Source: Palaemon carinicauda
Taxonomy: Eukaryota > Arthropoda > Malacostraca > Decapoda > Palaemonidae
Assembly (NCBI RefSeq): GCF_036898095.1
Contig: NC_090763.1
Span: 60,939,241-61,003,240, forward strand
DNA length: 64,000 nucleotides
Reading direction: 5' to 3'
Of the stretch, positions 35,868 through 46,381 are shown in pieces. The position numbers and the translations under genes are program-made. The notes under the pieces are model-generated. The model searched no databases and had not been told where the DNA came from. It was given only the letters and a program-made list of their open reading frames with translations. The first letter of the stretch is position 1. Each line of letters begins with the position of its first letter.

Positions 35868-36055
35868 TGGTAGGTACACCGTTGGGTAGCTGGAAATATT
35901 ATTTTGGTGCTAATGCCAAATTAGGTTCATCGCAGTACTGGTAGGTAGCCAGCAATGTTATTTGGGTAGTGATGCCAAATATGTTTCATCGCGGTATAGT
36001 GGGTAGCCAGTGGTGTTATTTGAGTGCTGATACCAAATGAGTTTTATTAGGTGTC
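35868..36055. repeat. Imperfect tandem repeat, three units of about 63-67 bp
   Basis: Three successive units share GGTAG(C)(T/C)(A/G)G, AT(G)TTATTTG(G), TG(A/C)TGCCAAAT and TTTCATCGC(A/G)GTA. They lie roughly at 35868-35935, 35936-35998 and 35999-36055. Divergence is around 20% by eye. Confidence 0.7.
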
Positions 36056-36059
36056 AAAG

Positions 36060-37260
36060 ATGTAGGTAAATTTAAATTTTTTTTATAAATCAGTAATATC
36101 TTTGATGTGCAATATAATTTTATTAATAGATATAACATTGTTTATAGAAAACCCATTACTTCTAATTAGGCCAAATCAACCGGTGTGGGATGGATAAATT
36201 GACCAAAGATACCTTTAATTGGCAGATCGGAATGCAAATCTGTATCCAGCTGAAAGCTCCTAGGTTTGAAATGATCAATGGATACCCTACCCGAGGATCA
36301 AAGAAAACAGGAAGTTATATATATAACATCAAAAACCATGTGGAGTCCATTAAAGCTAAGATGTTCATGACTGCAAACAACATGGTAACACTAGAAAACA
36401 GTACAGTTACAGTACTAATAATCACCAGCTTCTGAATATTTACTTATATTTAAGAATCAGGTGAGTAGAATCAGTAAAGATAAATGCAAAACTTTATGGA
36501 TTGAAGTTGATATTTTGTATTGGATTTTTTTATTTGTTTATTTTTTTGAGCTTCTAAAAAATATCTCTACCAAAATAAAAACTAATAGAGGTGCAGTGCA
36601 ACAAAAAATCATTCATACACATGCACGCATTTCTGCTACTAAGGATCATTATGAGTAAATACCAAGCCAACAAAGGGTCACATTCCCTAAAAGCCTACTA
36701 ATATCTAGCACCTCCATTCATTGATGAGAGAGAGTTGACAAAATCATCTTTCCGGGGAAAAAAAAAAAACATTGTTATAGCAAGAAATTATTACCCATGT
36801 AAATCAAAAACTTGTGCAGGACCTGGGCTGTAAACAGGCATTGAGGCAACCAATTTCCGTTGTCCAATGGCCCTTCTTTATTTCTTCTGGCAAACAATAA
36901 GGGTTCATATTGTATGGTTATTGAGAGGAAATCTTTGAGTTTTGATAAAAGAGACATAAGAATGAATATTCCCAAGTGAAGTATCAATTGATTAAAATCC
37001 ATAGCCAAATGCTGTGCCTTAAAAAGTATTGATATCTGGGCTACGTATGGTAAGAGAGATCTATTAATTCCTAGGAACTCCTGCCATTGACATGCAACTG
37101 TATGTGGTTGATATGTCAAATCAGGTACCTATATTTAACTCCCTCTCTTATATGTATGCTAGAAATATTTATCACACTTATTGATTTACTTTTTTGTCCA
37201 CTTGTTACATATTTGTGGATTATTTTGCTCATTCATTGTCAGCTATGCATTGTATGTGGT
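36060..37260. other. Spacer before DIRS-like element 1
   Basis: Two plus-strand frames (36190-36435, 36461-36658) and one minus-strand frame (36775-37119) show no family motif. The basic stretch KKTGSYIYNIKNHVESIKAK at 36310-36370 is not recognised. Confidence 0.45.
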
Positions 37261-37573
37261 TTTTTTGGCTCGGCCATGTCGTCCTGATGGAAGGTTCCTT
37301 TAGGTAGCTTTCTAAGGGATATTTGCTACAGTGATACTCCCAGAAAATTAACCATAGGTCTCCAGAATTCTAACTCCTGGCGAGAGTATCCTTTAAGGAT
37401 ATCGCATAATATCAGGGGACGTATTTTTAGATACGACACATAGCAATCTTCACCCCGAATAGATTTAACTCTTTAAGGGGGGAAGAGTGGCGAACGAAAG
37501 GGGAGCCGTTATCAAGGTATCTGGTGGACCTCCTCTCCGTACTACTACGGGCCATCATTCCTAACTTGCATTT
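37261..37573. repeat. Inverted terminal repeat, low-coordinate end of element 1
   Basis: It matches the reverse complement of 45379-45687 at roughly 90%, including GATGGAAGGTTCCTTTAGGT, GCTACAGTGATACTCCCAG and AGTGGCGAACGAAAGGGGAG. A related segment follows at 37635-37694 (CCATCAGGACGACATGGCTA through TTTTTCGCTTTGCTCAAAAT). It is the inverted counterpart of the outer end and of the 98-bp element at 3512-3609. Confidence 0.9.
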
Positions 37574-37694
37574 AGGCTGGAATAGCCGCAGATAAATTAG
37601 TTTCGGGTGGGGTCATTTAAGAAAGAAGGGTGGGTCCATCAGGACGACATGGCTATCTCACCCAAAAATAGATTTTTCGCTTTGCTCAAAATCC

Positions 37695-38378
37695 GTGGGT
37701 TTGTATAAGTGCCTTTACTTTGAATGAGTTCCTTATATGGTCTGCTAGACCCGTATATATGACATTACAGTTATTTGTCATATCCACAAAGCTTGGAACT
37801 AGCTTAGGGCTTCCTGCCCCCTGCCCCTGCAGGGAAAGTGTCGACTTCGACTATAAGGATTCAAAGTTTGTATATCCGAAAGGACGCAAGGGAAACTTTC
37901 TAGAGATTACCTTTTCGTGCTTTGGATATCGGTATGATCAAGATTCTATTTAAAGGAATAGAATAAAACTCTGGACTCTCTTATTTCATATACTGAGTGT
38001 TAAAAGAAGACGCAGATACATTTTTCTATTTATTTTCATAAGCAAAATAAATTGTAAATGTATACATCATAAGTAGAAGTCTAACCTTGCATAGATCAAC
38101 ATCATGGTTATATATATTTCTGACCTGTAAGGGAAGAATATACATATATGAATGCATTATAAAAATGCCACTCAGATGAATGTGAAGCTAAACATGTCTA
38201 GTTTCACTCAGATGTTGGATATGCATCAACACTGTGTTCAAATGTTCACACGGCACTGGTGTTATTGGTTAGATTCTGCAGTCTATTAATCACCATAGTG
38301 ATTTTCACTCGAAGGTATTAATACCTATACACCCGATACACTGTTAAGTCCCAAAACAGTCCACTGTTCATCGCAGCA
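37695..38378 (-). other. 3' non-coding part of element 1
   Basis: Lies between the recombinase stop and the terminal repeat. It has no recognisable coding sequence. The 77-codon plus frame at 37720-37953 has no known motif. Confidence 0.5.
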
Positions 38379-39304
38379 CTAGACGACAGGTTTTATGATA
38401 CTACTTGCCACCACCACAAAGTGTTTTATCTCGTGCACTTGCTTCGCATAATGTTTATAGAAGACTCTGGATGATTTCGTTCCCGTATATGAGCGGAGCC
38501 TCTCAAAGTCCATGTGTTGAAAGAAATTCAACGAAGAAGCAAATTTTCTTGGATCGTGACCTGCGAGTTTGCTGGCAGGATCCGCGCTGCGAATAAAGTA
38601 GGTGAGTTTCGCTCTCCGTTGTCTTACGGATAAGTTTGATCCTGAGGTTTCGCCTCGTAAGAGCTGTCCCTCCTTGAAGTCTGAAGTTCTTCGAAGATAG
38701 ACTTTGAGACACTCTACTGGACATAGAGAGACTTCTTCCTTCAGTGGGCAGATTCTCCAAGGACCGCACCTTTTGGTGAGTAGCTCGTTCCTGGCGAGAA
38801 AGGCAGGATCAGGGAAGAGATTCAGTTCTCCTGTGTCTAGGAACTGATTATGGCCTTCATTTCTGGATAGGGCCACTATTTCACTAACTCTAGCCCCTGA
38901 GGCTACTGCAAACAGAAATATAACTTCTGTGTTAGATCTTTTGGGGTGCAATCCTCATTGTTCAGATTCAAAGCATAGTGCAAGACTGTGTCCAACGACC
39001 ATGTTATGGGCTTTGGAGGGGTTGCCGGCTTGAGTCTAGCACATGCTTTTGGTATCTAATTGAAGATTTCACCTGTGAGGTCCACCTGAAAGGCGTACAG
39101 AAAAGGTCTAGTCAGAGCCGACTTACACGCAGTTATTGTGGTGGAAGCCAGGCCGTGTTTGTGTAGGTGGATGAAGAAAGAAAGACAGAAATCTATTGAT
39201 ATTTCTGTTGGTTTCCTTGCTTTCACAAAGGAAACCCACTTTTTCCAAGACAATTCATATTGTTTCCTAGTTGAACTTGACTTGGATTCTTCGATGAAGT
39301 CCAT
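38379..39304 (-). pseudogene. DIRS-type tyrosine recombinase, disrupted (element 1)
   Basis: The minus-strand N-terminal part (39304-39056) reads STRKQYELSWKKWVSFVKAR then LSFFIHLHKHGLASTTITA, the core-binding helical domain. A TAG stop follows at about 39054. After a frameshift near 38950 the catalytic part continues: ASGARVSEIVALSR supplies the first Arg, AGHDPRKFASS the His-x-x-Arg pair, and SRVFYKHYA the Tyr region. In DIRS elements this enzyme cuts and rejoins circular cDNA at the target by a 3'-phosphotyrosine intermediate. All the key residues remain visible, but the stop and the frame change make it a pseudogene. It follows the RNase H region on the same strand. Confidence 0.85.
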
Positions 39305-39353
39305 TTTGTCCTTTGAGATCTCAAACCTTTTCTTCGCTGCTAGGGAGAGAAAA

Positions 39354-40173
39354 TCATGAGGTTCTCAAGGATGAAGTGTAAACAGTCGACTTCTGAACCT
39401 GTTGGGATAAAACTGGGTTCAGCAGAGGAAACAGCTTCAGTTTCAATCCTAGAACTAGAGGTAACCAATTGCTTCTGGGCCATTTGGGGGCCACTGCTGC
39501 AGCTGTTCCTCTGAAGGATCTTAGCTTGTCAAGGACTTTTAGCAGGAGATTGGTTGGTGAAAACAGGTAGATCCGATTCCATCTGTTCCAGTCGAGAGAC
39601 ATGGCGTCTATCGCTTCTGCTTGAGGGTCCTCATAAGGAGCTACATAACGAGGTAATTTCTTAATGTCGCTTGTTGCGAAGAGGTCGATCTGCAGTTCCA
39701 GGACTTTTTCCGAGATGAAGGAGAATGAGTCTGCGTCTAGGGACCATTTTGTCTCTATCGGCTTTCGCCTGGATAGAGCGTCTGCCGTCACATTGAGGAA
39801 CCTTTGAAGGTGAACTGCTGATAAATGCCATCTTCTCTTCCTTGCCAGGCAGAAGACGGCTAACATCACGTGATTGATGTGAGGTGATCTTGAGCCTTGT
39901 CGATTTAGACATTTTACTATCACTTCGTTGTCTAGGACCAGTCTGATGTGGACTGCTCTGCGAGGGGATAGTTTCTTCAACGTTAGGAAGACTGCCATAG
40001 CCTCCAAGATGTTGATGTGAAAAGTTTTGAACTAGTACGACCAATTCCCTTGCACTTTCCTTTCTTGCGAATGGCCTCCCCATCCTTCCAGGGAGGCGTC
40101 CGTGTGTATCACCACTGATGGTTGTGGTGGTTGCAAGAGAATTGTCTGTGCTAGGCTCTTGGCTGTTGACCAC
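39354..40173 (-). pseudogene. RNase H and downstream DIRS pol domain, disrupted (element 1)
   Basis: RNase H starts at about 40090 with VVIHTDASLEGWGG (first catalytic Asp) at the end of the RT frame. It then shifts frame into EAMAVFLTLKKLSPRRAVHI, LVLDNEVIVKCLN (second acidic block), AVHLQRFLNVTADALSRRKP and ETKWSLDADSF. This is followed by the post-RNase H DIRS domain: IDLFATSDIKKLPRYVAPYE and MSLDWNRWNRIYLFSPTNL. RNase H removes template RNA during cDNA synthesis. The frameshift between about 40090 and 40007 is a disabling lesion. The domain order fits DIRS pol. Confidence 0.85.
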
Positions 40174-41120
40174 GGCCTTAACAGCGTGCGCAATCGGGGC
40201 GGGGTCAACCTCAGTTGATTTCTAAGAGCCTTTGATGCGTATCTTCTCCAGACTCCTGACGCATCCTTTAGCTGTGCTTTTAGCACCAGGTCTGTCACTG
40301 CTGCGAACTGAAGAGAGCCCAATACTCTTTCCTGTTGGCCTCTTGAAATCCTCTTGTGTTGGATTAGTCTCTTGACAGATGCCACTATCTCTCTCCTCTT
40401 CTTTAATGCAATGGAGAGATGGTGTGACTGTAAGTTCCAATGGATTCCTAACCATTGAAACTTCTGAGCTGGAGAAAGGCGAGACTTCTTGCAATTGATC
40501 TTGAAGCCAAGGTGTTCCAGGAACTGGATCACCTTTCCGGCCGCTTGTAGACAAGTAGTGTTGGATGCTGCCCACACCAGCCAATCGTCCAGGTATGCTA
40601 CTACTTGAATTCCTTTGGAGCGTAGTTGCTGGACGATTGAGTCCGCTAGCTTTGTGAATATCCTTGGGGCTATGTTTAGCCCAAAGGGCATGGCTGTGAA
40701 GACATAATTTGTCTTCTGTAGCCTGAATCCTAGGTAGGAGGAGAGGGGGTGACTGACTGGTAGGTGTCAGTAAGCATCTGCCAGGTCTATTGAGACTGTG
40801 TACGCCCCTTTTGGTAGAAGGGTCCTTATGTGTTGTAAGGTGAGCATCTGGAACTTGATCTCGATGAACTTGTTGAGTGGAGACATTCTAGAATGACTCT
40901 GAGTTTGTCCGAGTCTTTCTTGGGAACACAAAACAGCCTTCCCTGGAATTTGATGGACTTTGCTTCTCTTATTACCTTCTTGTTCAAGAGTTCTGAGGTA
41001 TATTCTTCCAACAAGGGGGTGGAGTGTTGGAAGAATTCTGAAAAAGCGGGTGGATTTTTGTTCCATTTCCATCCGAGTCCATTTGTGATTAGGCTGTGGG
41101 CCCAGGGATCGAAGGTCCAA
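40032..41120 (-). pseudogene. DIRS-type reverse transcriptase, disrupted (element 1)
   Basis: Along the minus strand: an N-terminal part with KVHQIPGKAVLCSQE-type sequence in one frame and KSIKFQGRLFCVPKKDSDKL in another, then YTVSIDLADAY (motif A, catalytic Asp). A TGA at about 40765 follows, then HLPVSHPLSSYLGF, AMPFGLNIAPRIFTKLADS, and VVAYLDDWLVWA with the YLDD catalytic box at about 40600. GFKINCKKSRLSPAQKFQWL comes after that. The in-frame TGA replaces a codon inside the DAYxxLPVSH block. It copies element RNA to cDNA in functional relatives. This copy has at least one stop and one frameshift. It is closely similar in layout to the RT of element 2 but clearly divergent in sequence. Confidence 0.88.
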
Positions 41121-42399
41121 CGATCCCGAAAGTGAAGGAGTCGGCCTCCTACCTGGAACCTCTCATTGCTTAGAAGTTCCTGAGGACTTGTTTCCGTGAC
41201 CGCGTCCTCCTCTAACCCTTGGGGGTTTCCGGAGGATCCTCTTTTTGGGCCTTTACTTTTGTAGGGCCAAAAGGTGGTCATGTACCTCTCAAAGCCTGGG
41301 TTGAAGACAGGTGACTGAGCCACCAGCTGCTGAGGGACCATCTGGAAGGTGGTTTGCAGCTGGGCTACCATTTGAGGCACTGTGGCCATGGTCACGGCCG
41401 AAAGTTGTGCTGGTCTACGTGGTCTCTTTGCCTTTCTGTTCTTAGGCCGGGGACCACTGTCTGAGGAAGATTTCCTTTTTGAAGACATGCCTCACTTTTG
41501 GAGAAGGTTCCTATTCTCCGTGGCAGCTTTGGCAATGATTTCTTGGACCAAATCTTGTGGGAAAAGGTCTTTTCCCCAGATGCATGATAAAATCAGCTTT
41601 CTGGGTTCGTGTTTTACCGTTGCTGCGGCAAATACATGCTCTCTACTAGTCCTCCTTGACCTGACAAGGGCATATAAGTCCTTCACAAGGGCTTAGCTAA
41701 GACCATGTACATGTCTGAGGCATTAGTTAGGCCTGCACACATTTCCAGGGAGTTCTGATGAGACAAGGACGCAAGTCTTTCTTTCTTCTCCTGTTCCCTT
41801 CTCAAAAGATGGTCAGGCAACTTTGGAAGGTTCTCATTAAACTGCTGGCCTGCTATCTCCGGATCCAACTTCGAGATGGAGAGGGTTAGATGTACCTCTT
41901 TCCACTTCTCCTCGCAGGTGGGCATGGCTAGATATAATGGTTTACATTCCTCTAGAACTGGGCAGGGTTTGCCCTCTTTGACTGCTTTCATGACACAGTC
42001 AAGGATTTCACCGAAAAGGGGAAAGCTCTGGAGGAAGGAGCAATGAAGGTTGGGTGCTTCTTGTTCAATACTGAGACTTTGGAGTTGGTATATCCGACTC
42101 CTTTCACGGTCTTGGTCAGGATAGCTTGTGCCTTGTCATGTTCAAAGACAATGACTTCCTTTGGTACCGTGTCCTCGGGGGGATGCAGGTTTATCTCGCA
42201 GTCTCACGTAACAATCTGGGTATGCTGAAAAGCTGGGCCAGAATTGAAGATCTTCAAGGAGTTTGGCCCCCAACTTCTCGGAGATATAAACCTTCTCATT
42301 CATGTGTTCCGTATACCTCCAGGGGTTAGTTTCGGAGCAGTGAGGAAGGTCAGATACTTTAAGGGGCTTAGCAGAGCCCCTGGAAGCACCAGGGCTTTT
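40826..42399 (-). pseudogene. DIRS gag, C-terminal part, disrupted (element 1)
   Basis: Minus-strand pieces occur in order. 41991-41683 reads LEECKPLYLAMPTCEEKWKE, QQFNENLPKLPDHLLRREQE and SLEMCAGLTNASDMYMVLAK. 41686-41492 reads KDLYALVRSRRTSREHVFAA and KHEPRKLILSCIWGKDLFPQ. 41488-40826 contains the basic stretch PRPKNRKAKRPRR. The helical pieces match in position and style the gag of element 2 (LSHEKVAKCAMQATSWLDI region). Gag forms the particle around the RNA. The pieces are separated by stops and frameshifts, and the upstream half is split away by the nested LINE. Confidence 0.7.
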
Positions 42400-43970
42400 T
42401 CTTCTTCTTCTTCGACTAAAGCTTTTCCCGCTATGCAGGGTCGCTATTTCTAGAGAGCCGTTTCCAAGTTCTTCTATCTCCGATGTCCTCCATTGTGAGA
42501 TCTTTCTCCTCCATATCTGCTGTTACACACTCCATCCACCTTCTCTTTGGTCCCCCCCCCCCCCCCTTCTCCTACCTGGAACATCCATATCCAGCATCCT
42601 CCTCCCAACATACTCCTGGTCTCTCTTCATTACGTGCCCAAACCAGTGTAGTCTCTTTTCTTGGATTTTCTTTGACACCTCTGTAACCTTTGTTGTTCCC
42701 CTTACCAAGTCATTCCTAACCTTATCCAGTCTTGTGATCCCAGCCATCCATCTGAGCATTCTCATCTCTGCAACATTCATTTTCTTCTCAAAGATCTTTT
42801 TCATGGGCCAGGTCTCTGCACCATATGTCATGGCAGGTCTCACTACAGTTTTATGTACCTTTCCCTTTAACTTTAAGTTTATCCTTCGATTACACAACAC
42901 TCCCGACACTCTTTTCCAATTATTCCATCCAGCTTGAATTCTACTGTTCACTTCCATTTGGAGTTCTGCTGTTTCCTCCACACATGACCCTAGGTACTTG
43001 AATTTTTCTGTCCTCTTTACTATTTCACCCAGCAAATGTATATCATTTAATTGGTTCTGTGGGTTGCAACACATATACTCTGTTTTTGTTCTATGATCTT
43101 TAGCCCTCTACTCTCTAATTCCTCTCTCCATCTCTCCAGCTTCCCCTCCAATCCTTTTCTGGTTTCATCGCACAGAACTATATCATCTGCAAACAGCATG
43201 GTCCATAGTGACTGTTCCCTCACTCTTTCAGTAATTACATCCATTACTATATTAAACAAATAGGGGCTTAATGATGACCCCTGGTGTAACCCAACTTCCA
43301 CTTCAAACGTCTCTGTAAAACCAACACTTGTTCTTATTTGTGTGCCTGCTCCTTCATACTTATCTCTAATCAGTCTAACATATTTCTCTGGTGTTCCCCT
43401 CTCTCTCAAACATCTCCATATCTCCTGCCGTGGAACTCTATCATAAGCCTTCTCTAAGTCAATAGATACTATATGTAATTCCTTTTGGCCTTCTCTATAT
43501 TTTTCCATCAACTGCCTTAGTGCAAACATTGCATCCGTTGTGCTTCTGCCTGGCATAAATCCAAACTGCTCTTCTCCCATCTTGGTCTCTTCCCTGATCC
43601 TACGTTCTATAATCCTTTCCCAAAGCTTCATTGTATGTGGGAGGAGTTTGATTGCTCTATAATTATTACAATTTTGTACATCCCCCTCTTCTTTGAATAT
43701 GGGCATCTTTTCTTTCCGGTGTATCTTTTTCATCAGATCCCACAGCATATCCACTCCAAATTCCCCCAAGCATTTCCAGACTTCCACTGGGATCTCATCA
43801 GGTCCCGTAGCTATTCCATTTTTCATCTTGCTGAGGGCAACCTTAATTTCTTCTCTATCTATATCTCTTACCATTCCTAAATTTGCATTTCCATCTGCAA
43901 TTATAGACCTCAGATTTTCTTCATTTAGCACCTTCTTGTACCTCTCTCTTCGTCTCTTTGAGATCTTACT
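42400..43970 (-). mobile_element. RTE-type LINE, 5'-truncated, nested in DIRS gag
   Basis: The minus-strand frame 43931-43047 holds most of an RT: KMPIFKEEGDVQNCNNYRAI, KLLPHTMKLWERIIERRIRE, QFGFMPGRSTTDAMFALRQL, HIVSIDLEKAYDRVPRQEIW (catalytic Asp), VGLHQGSSLSPYLFNIVMDV and LFADDIVLCDE (catalytic DD). The frame 43074-42523 carries the thumb and C-terminus: KFKYLGSCVEETAELQMEVN, MTYGAETWPMKKIFEKKMNV and MRMLRWMAGITRLDKVRND. A C-run at about 42549-42566 shifts the frame near the end. The 3' end is a (GAA)n tail at about 42400-42418. The endonuclease half is missing, so this is a 5'-truncated insertion. The RTE clade is inferred from the CNNYRxIxLLxHTMKLWER motif. Confidence 0.85.
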
Positions 43971-44633
43971 TCATCTCTTCCTGTTCCTTCCGGAACACTC
44001 CCAACATCTGCTGGATCGACTCCTGTCGACCTGTTTAGTCGGTTGGGGAGTTGGGGCTGAAGAGGTTGGCGGCATAGGCTGATATGCTGTCACAGTGAAC
44101 TGAGGGTCCTCAGTCACCGTCGAAATGGATCCTTCTTCCTCCATTGGTGGTTGAACCACTTCTTCTTCAGGGCCTTCTTGCAGTAGGTCCTGTTCGGTGT
44201 CAGTGGACACCTCCGACATCCGTTCTTGATGAATGTCCGTGCCTTCAAGTGCCTTATTGATGTCCGCGTCCATTTTCAGTTGAATGAAAGGAGGCTGGAC
44301 CTGTTACTGGGGCATTACTGCACTGGATTGCGCCTTAGGGAACAGAGGGCACCTAAGAGATTCATTAGGTAAGTAAGGTCCCGGAGAGTTCTTCTGGAAC
44401 CCTCTTACCCACTTACGAAGGGTTTCCCTTGCTGTATCTCCTGTCTTTGTGGTGGCAGGGATATCTTCTCCAAAGCCGTTGGTCAGCAAGGTCGAGCAGT
44501 TGGAGCAACCCTTTGGGTCCCAGTATCTCAGGGATCCAGATACGATGCAGCAGGGGGCATGAGACCTGCACATTGTATGCCCACAAAAGTCCTTACTCTT
44601 GTGGTTGCAGAACACAACTGCACATGTCACCAT
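43971..44633 (-). pseudogene. DIRS gag, N-terminal Cys/His part, disrupted (element 1)
   Basis: From a likely Met at 44633 (minus) the frame reads MVTCAVVFCNHKSKDFCGHT, MCRSHAPCCIVSGSLRYWDP, KGCSNC. This Cys/His array (C, C, H, CGH, C, H, CC, then C-x2-C) suggests a zinc-binding N-terminus. A TAA at about 44304 interrupts it. The same frame resumes at 44273 as MDADINKALEGTDIHQERMS and an acidic Pro-rich stretch, ending at the LINE insertion. Element 2 gag starts with a comparable Cys array followed by CSECREW. A role in RNA or DNA binding is inferred only. Confidence 0.65.
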
Positions 44634-45378
44634 TGGCTCCTCCTGTAAAGGAAAAAGGGTGAAATGAGTATACAGTTGTTTATATCGTTGATATAAATGC
44701 ATACTTTTAATAGTAATACTTATTATTATATTTAATAGCTTAGGATAGTAAGCTAGAAAGGAAATAGGAAAGACGCATATCTGTGTTTCCTCTCCCAGGC
44801 AATCGCTGAGACCTCTGTCAATATTAATATTTAAATTCCCTTTAAGGGAGAATACAAGGTGGAACGACTCCCGTACGTAGAGCCAGAGTTAGTAAATATT
44901 TATACTTACTGATACTGAACGGTGTTTATAAGTGTTCCGATGATCAAAGGATTCATGACGAAAGATAGGGGGTGAGGCTGGGGCTCAGGGAGGGAGGAAG
45001 GGTTTAGCCTCTTTTCTCTAAAAGAGAAAAATATTGAACCTTATCCATAAATTCTAGGGGTTTATATGTCTCCATCCGAATTAATAAGGAACGATATAGT
45101 GAGGTTAAACAATGGGAATTACTTTACTAACGTATACTTAACGAGTTAGGTTAGCCTAACTCCGGTGGGAACCACGGCCAAGGTTGGTACCACTGGGGTC
45201 CCCGGCGTATACGAAAAGTAAAGTTACAAATCGGAAGAGGAATAATTAAATAGTATGCAATATCTTCACTAGTATAATTTGCCTAACTAGCTAAAAAAAA
45301 TTTATAGCTAAATACCGGGAGTGTCGCATTACTGACTAAATAAAATGTATTTATGACGAGCGACAGCGGTCTCAAAGG
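44634..45378 (-). other. 5' leader of element 1
   Basis: Lies between the terminal repeat and gag. It is non-coding, with a GC-richer patch GTGGGAACCACGGCCAAGG at about 45158-45200. Nothing else was identified. Confidence 0.5.
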
Positions 45379-45687
45379 AATGATGAGCTGTAGTGGTACG
45401 GAGAGGAGGTCCACCGGATACCTTGATAACGGCTCCCCTTTCGTTCGCCACTCTTCCCCCTCAAAGACTTAAATCTATTCTGGGCGAAGATTGCAATGTG
45501 TCGTATAAAAAAATACGTCCCCTGATATTATGTGATATCCTTAAAGCTATATTAAGGATATTCACGCCAGGAGTTAGAATTCTAGAGACCGATGGTTAAT
45601 TCTCTGGGAGTATCACTGTAGCAAATATCCCGTAGAAAGCTACCTAAAGGAACCTTCCATCAGAACAACATGGCCGAGCCCAAAAAG
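45379..45687. repeat. Inverted terminal repeat, high-coordinate end of element 1
   Basis: The reverse complement of this block pairs with 37261-37573 across the full length, from CATCATTCC to CGGCCATG. It has small indels, for example around TATCCTTAA(TATAGC)TTTAAGG. The differences show that the two ends have diverged since insertion. Confidence 0.9.
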
Positions 45688-46084
45688 TACTGTATATAGG
45701 AGTGTTAAAGGTCTTTGAAAAATAATTCTTTCACAAAAAATTATCTGTAAATAATATTAAAGCCAGTTTGTTTAGACAAAAAGAGTGCTGCTATCTAAAG
45801 GCATTTGAGATTTTTTCCTCTATGTACGCCCATTATGTATTTACTGTACCCGGTCCTTTCTATGCCAGTTTTTACCAGTAAACTTTCTTAGCTCGTCAAT
45901 CCATTGTCTTCTCTCCCATCCCTTACTTCCTTTGCAGTCTCTAGGTACCCGTTCTCTTATTCTTAAGTTTGCTCTCATTTCTCTTTTTCTCTCTCTCATG
46001 GTGTTATTTCCATCATCATTCTATCCATAGCTATTTGAGCTGTAACTAGCTTATGTTCCATATATAAGAATGTGTGAGCATGGC
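45688..46084. other. Spacer
   Basis: No recognisable feature apart from T/C-rich sequence at about 45970-46010. Confidence 0.45.
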
Positions 46085-46381
46085 CCTTTTTCAATGCAGT
46101 TATCAGTGGTGGTCAAGATCCAACTCGATATCAAGAATAGCAATAATGTGGCAGCTTTCAAGAAAAACCTGAAGCCTTATCTTTTTGGAAAGTGTTATAA
46201 TAGTGACCTGAAAACTATTAGGCCTAAATACAAATGCTAGCGAAATAACTGATAACGATACAGAGCAAAATATCAACTGGAAAGAAATTATTTTTTTCAC
46301 ACACCAAGGCCCGTCTGAACAGACCTTTAGTGTTTGATGGAGGGCGAGAAATAAACCCGTAAGAGTAAGTAAGTAAGTAAG
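46085..46381 (+). mobile_element. 3' end of a CR1/jockey-like LINE with (TAAG)n tail
   Basis: The frame reads ELSVVVKIQLDIKNSNNVAA, FKKNLKPYLFGKCYN, then a stop. The VAAFKKNLKPYLF block is the usual last conserved block of CR1/jockey-type ORF2. It is followed by a short 3' UTR and a GTAAGTAAGTAAGTAAG tail at about 46366-46382. It is a 5'-truncated fragment. Confidence 0.75.

Larger units (their letters stand above)
37261..45687 (-). mobile_element. DIRS-like tyrosine-recombinase retrotransposon, element 1 (8.4 kb, defective)
   Basis: Outer ends TTTTTTGGCTCGGCCATGTC (low side) and CATGGCCGAGCCCAAAAAG (high side) begin inverted repeats of about 310 bp. Reading along the minus strand, the interior carries gag (44633 onward), RT with YLDD, RNase H and a tyrosine recombinase. 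This is the gene order of DIRS elements, which insert through a recombinase rather than an integrase. Every region is broken by stops or frameshifts. A 1.57-kb RTE-type LINE is nested in gag, so the original element was about 6.9 kb. No target-site duplication is evident, as expected for DIRS. Unlike element 2, I do not see a clean internal complementary region. The boundaries rest on the inverted ends. Confidence 0.85.
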
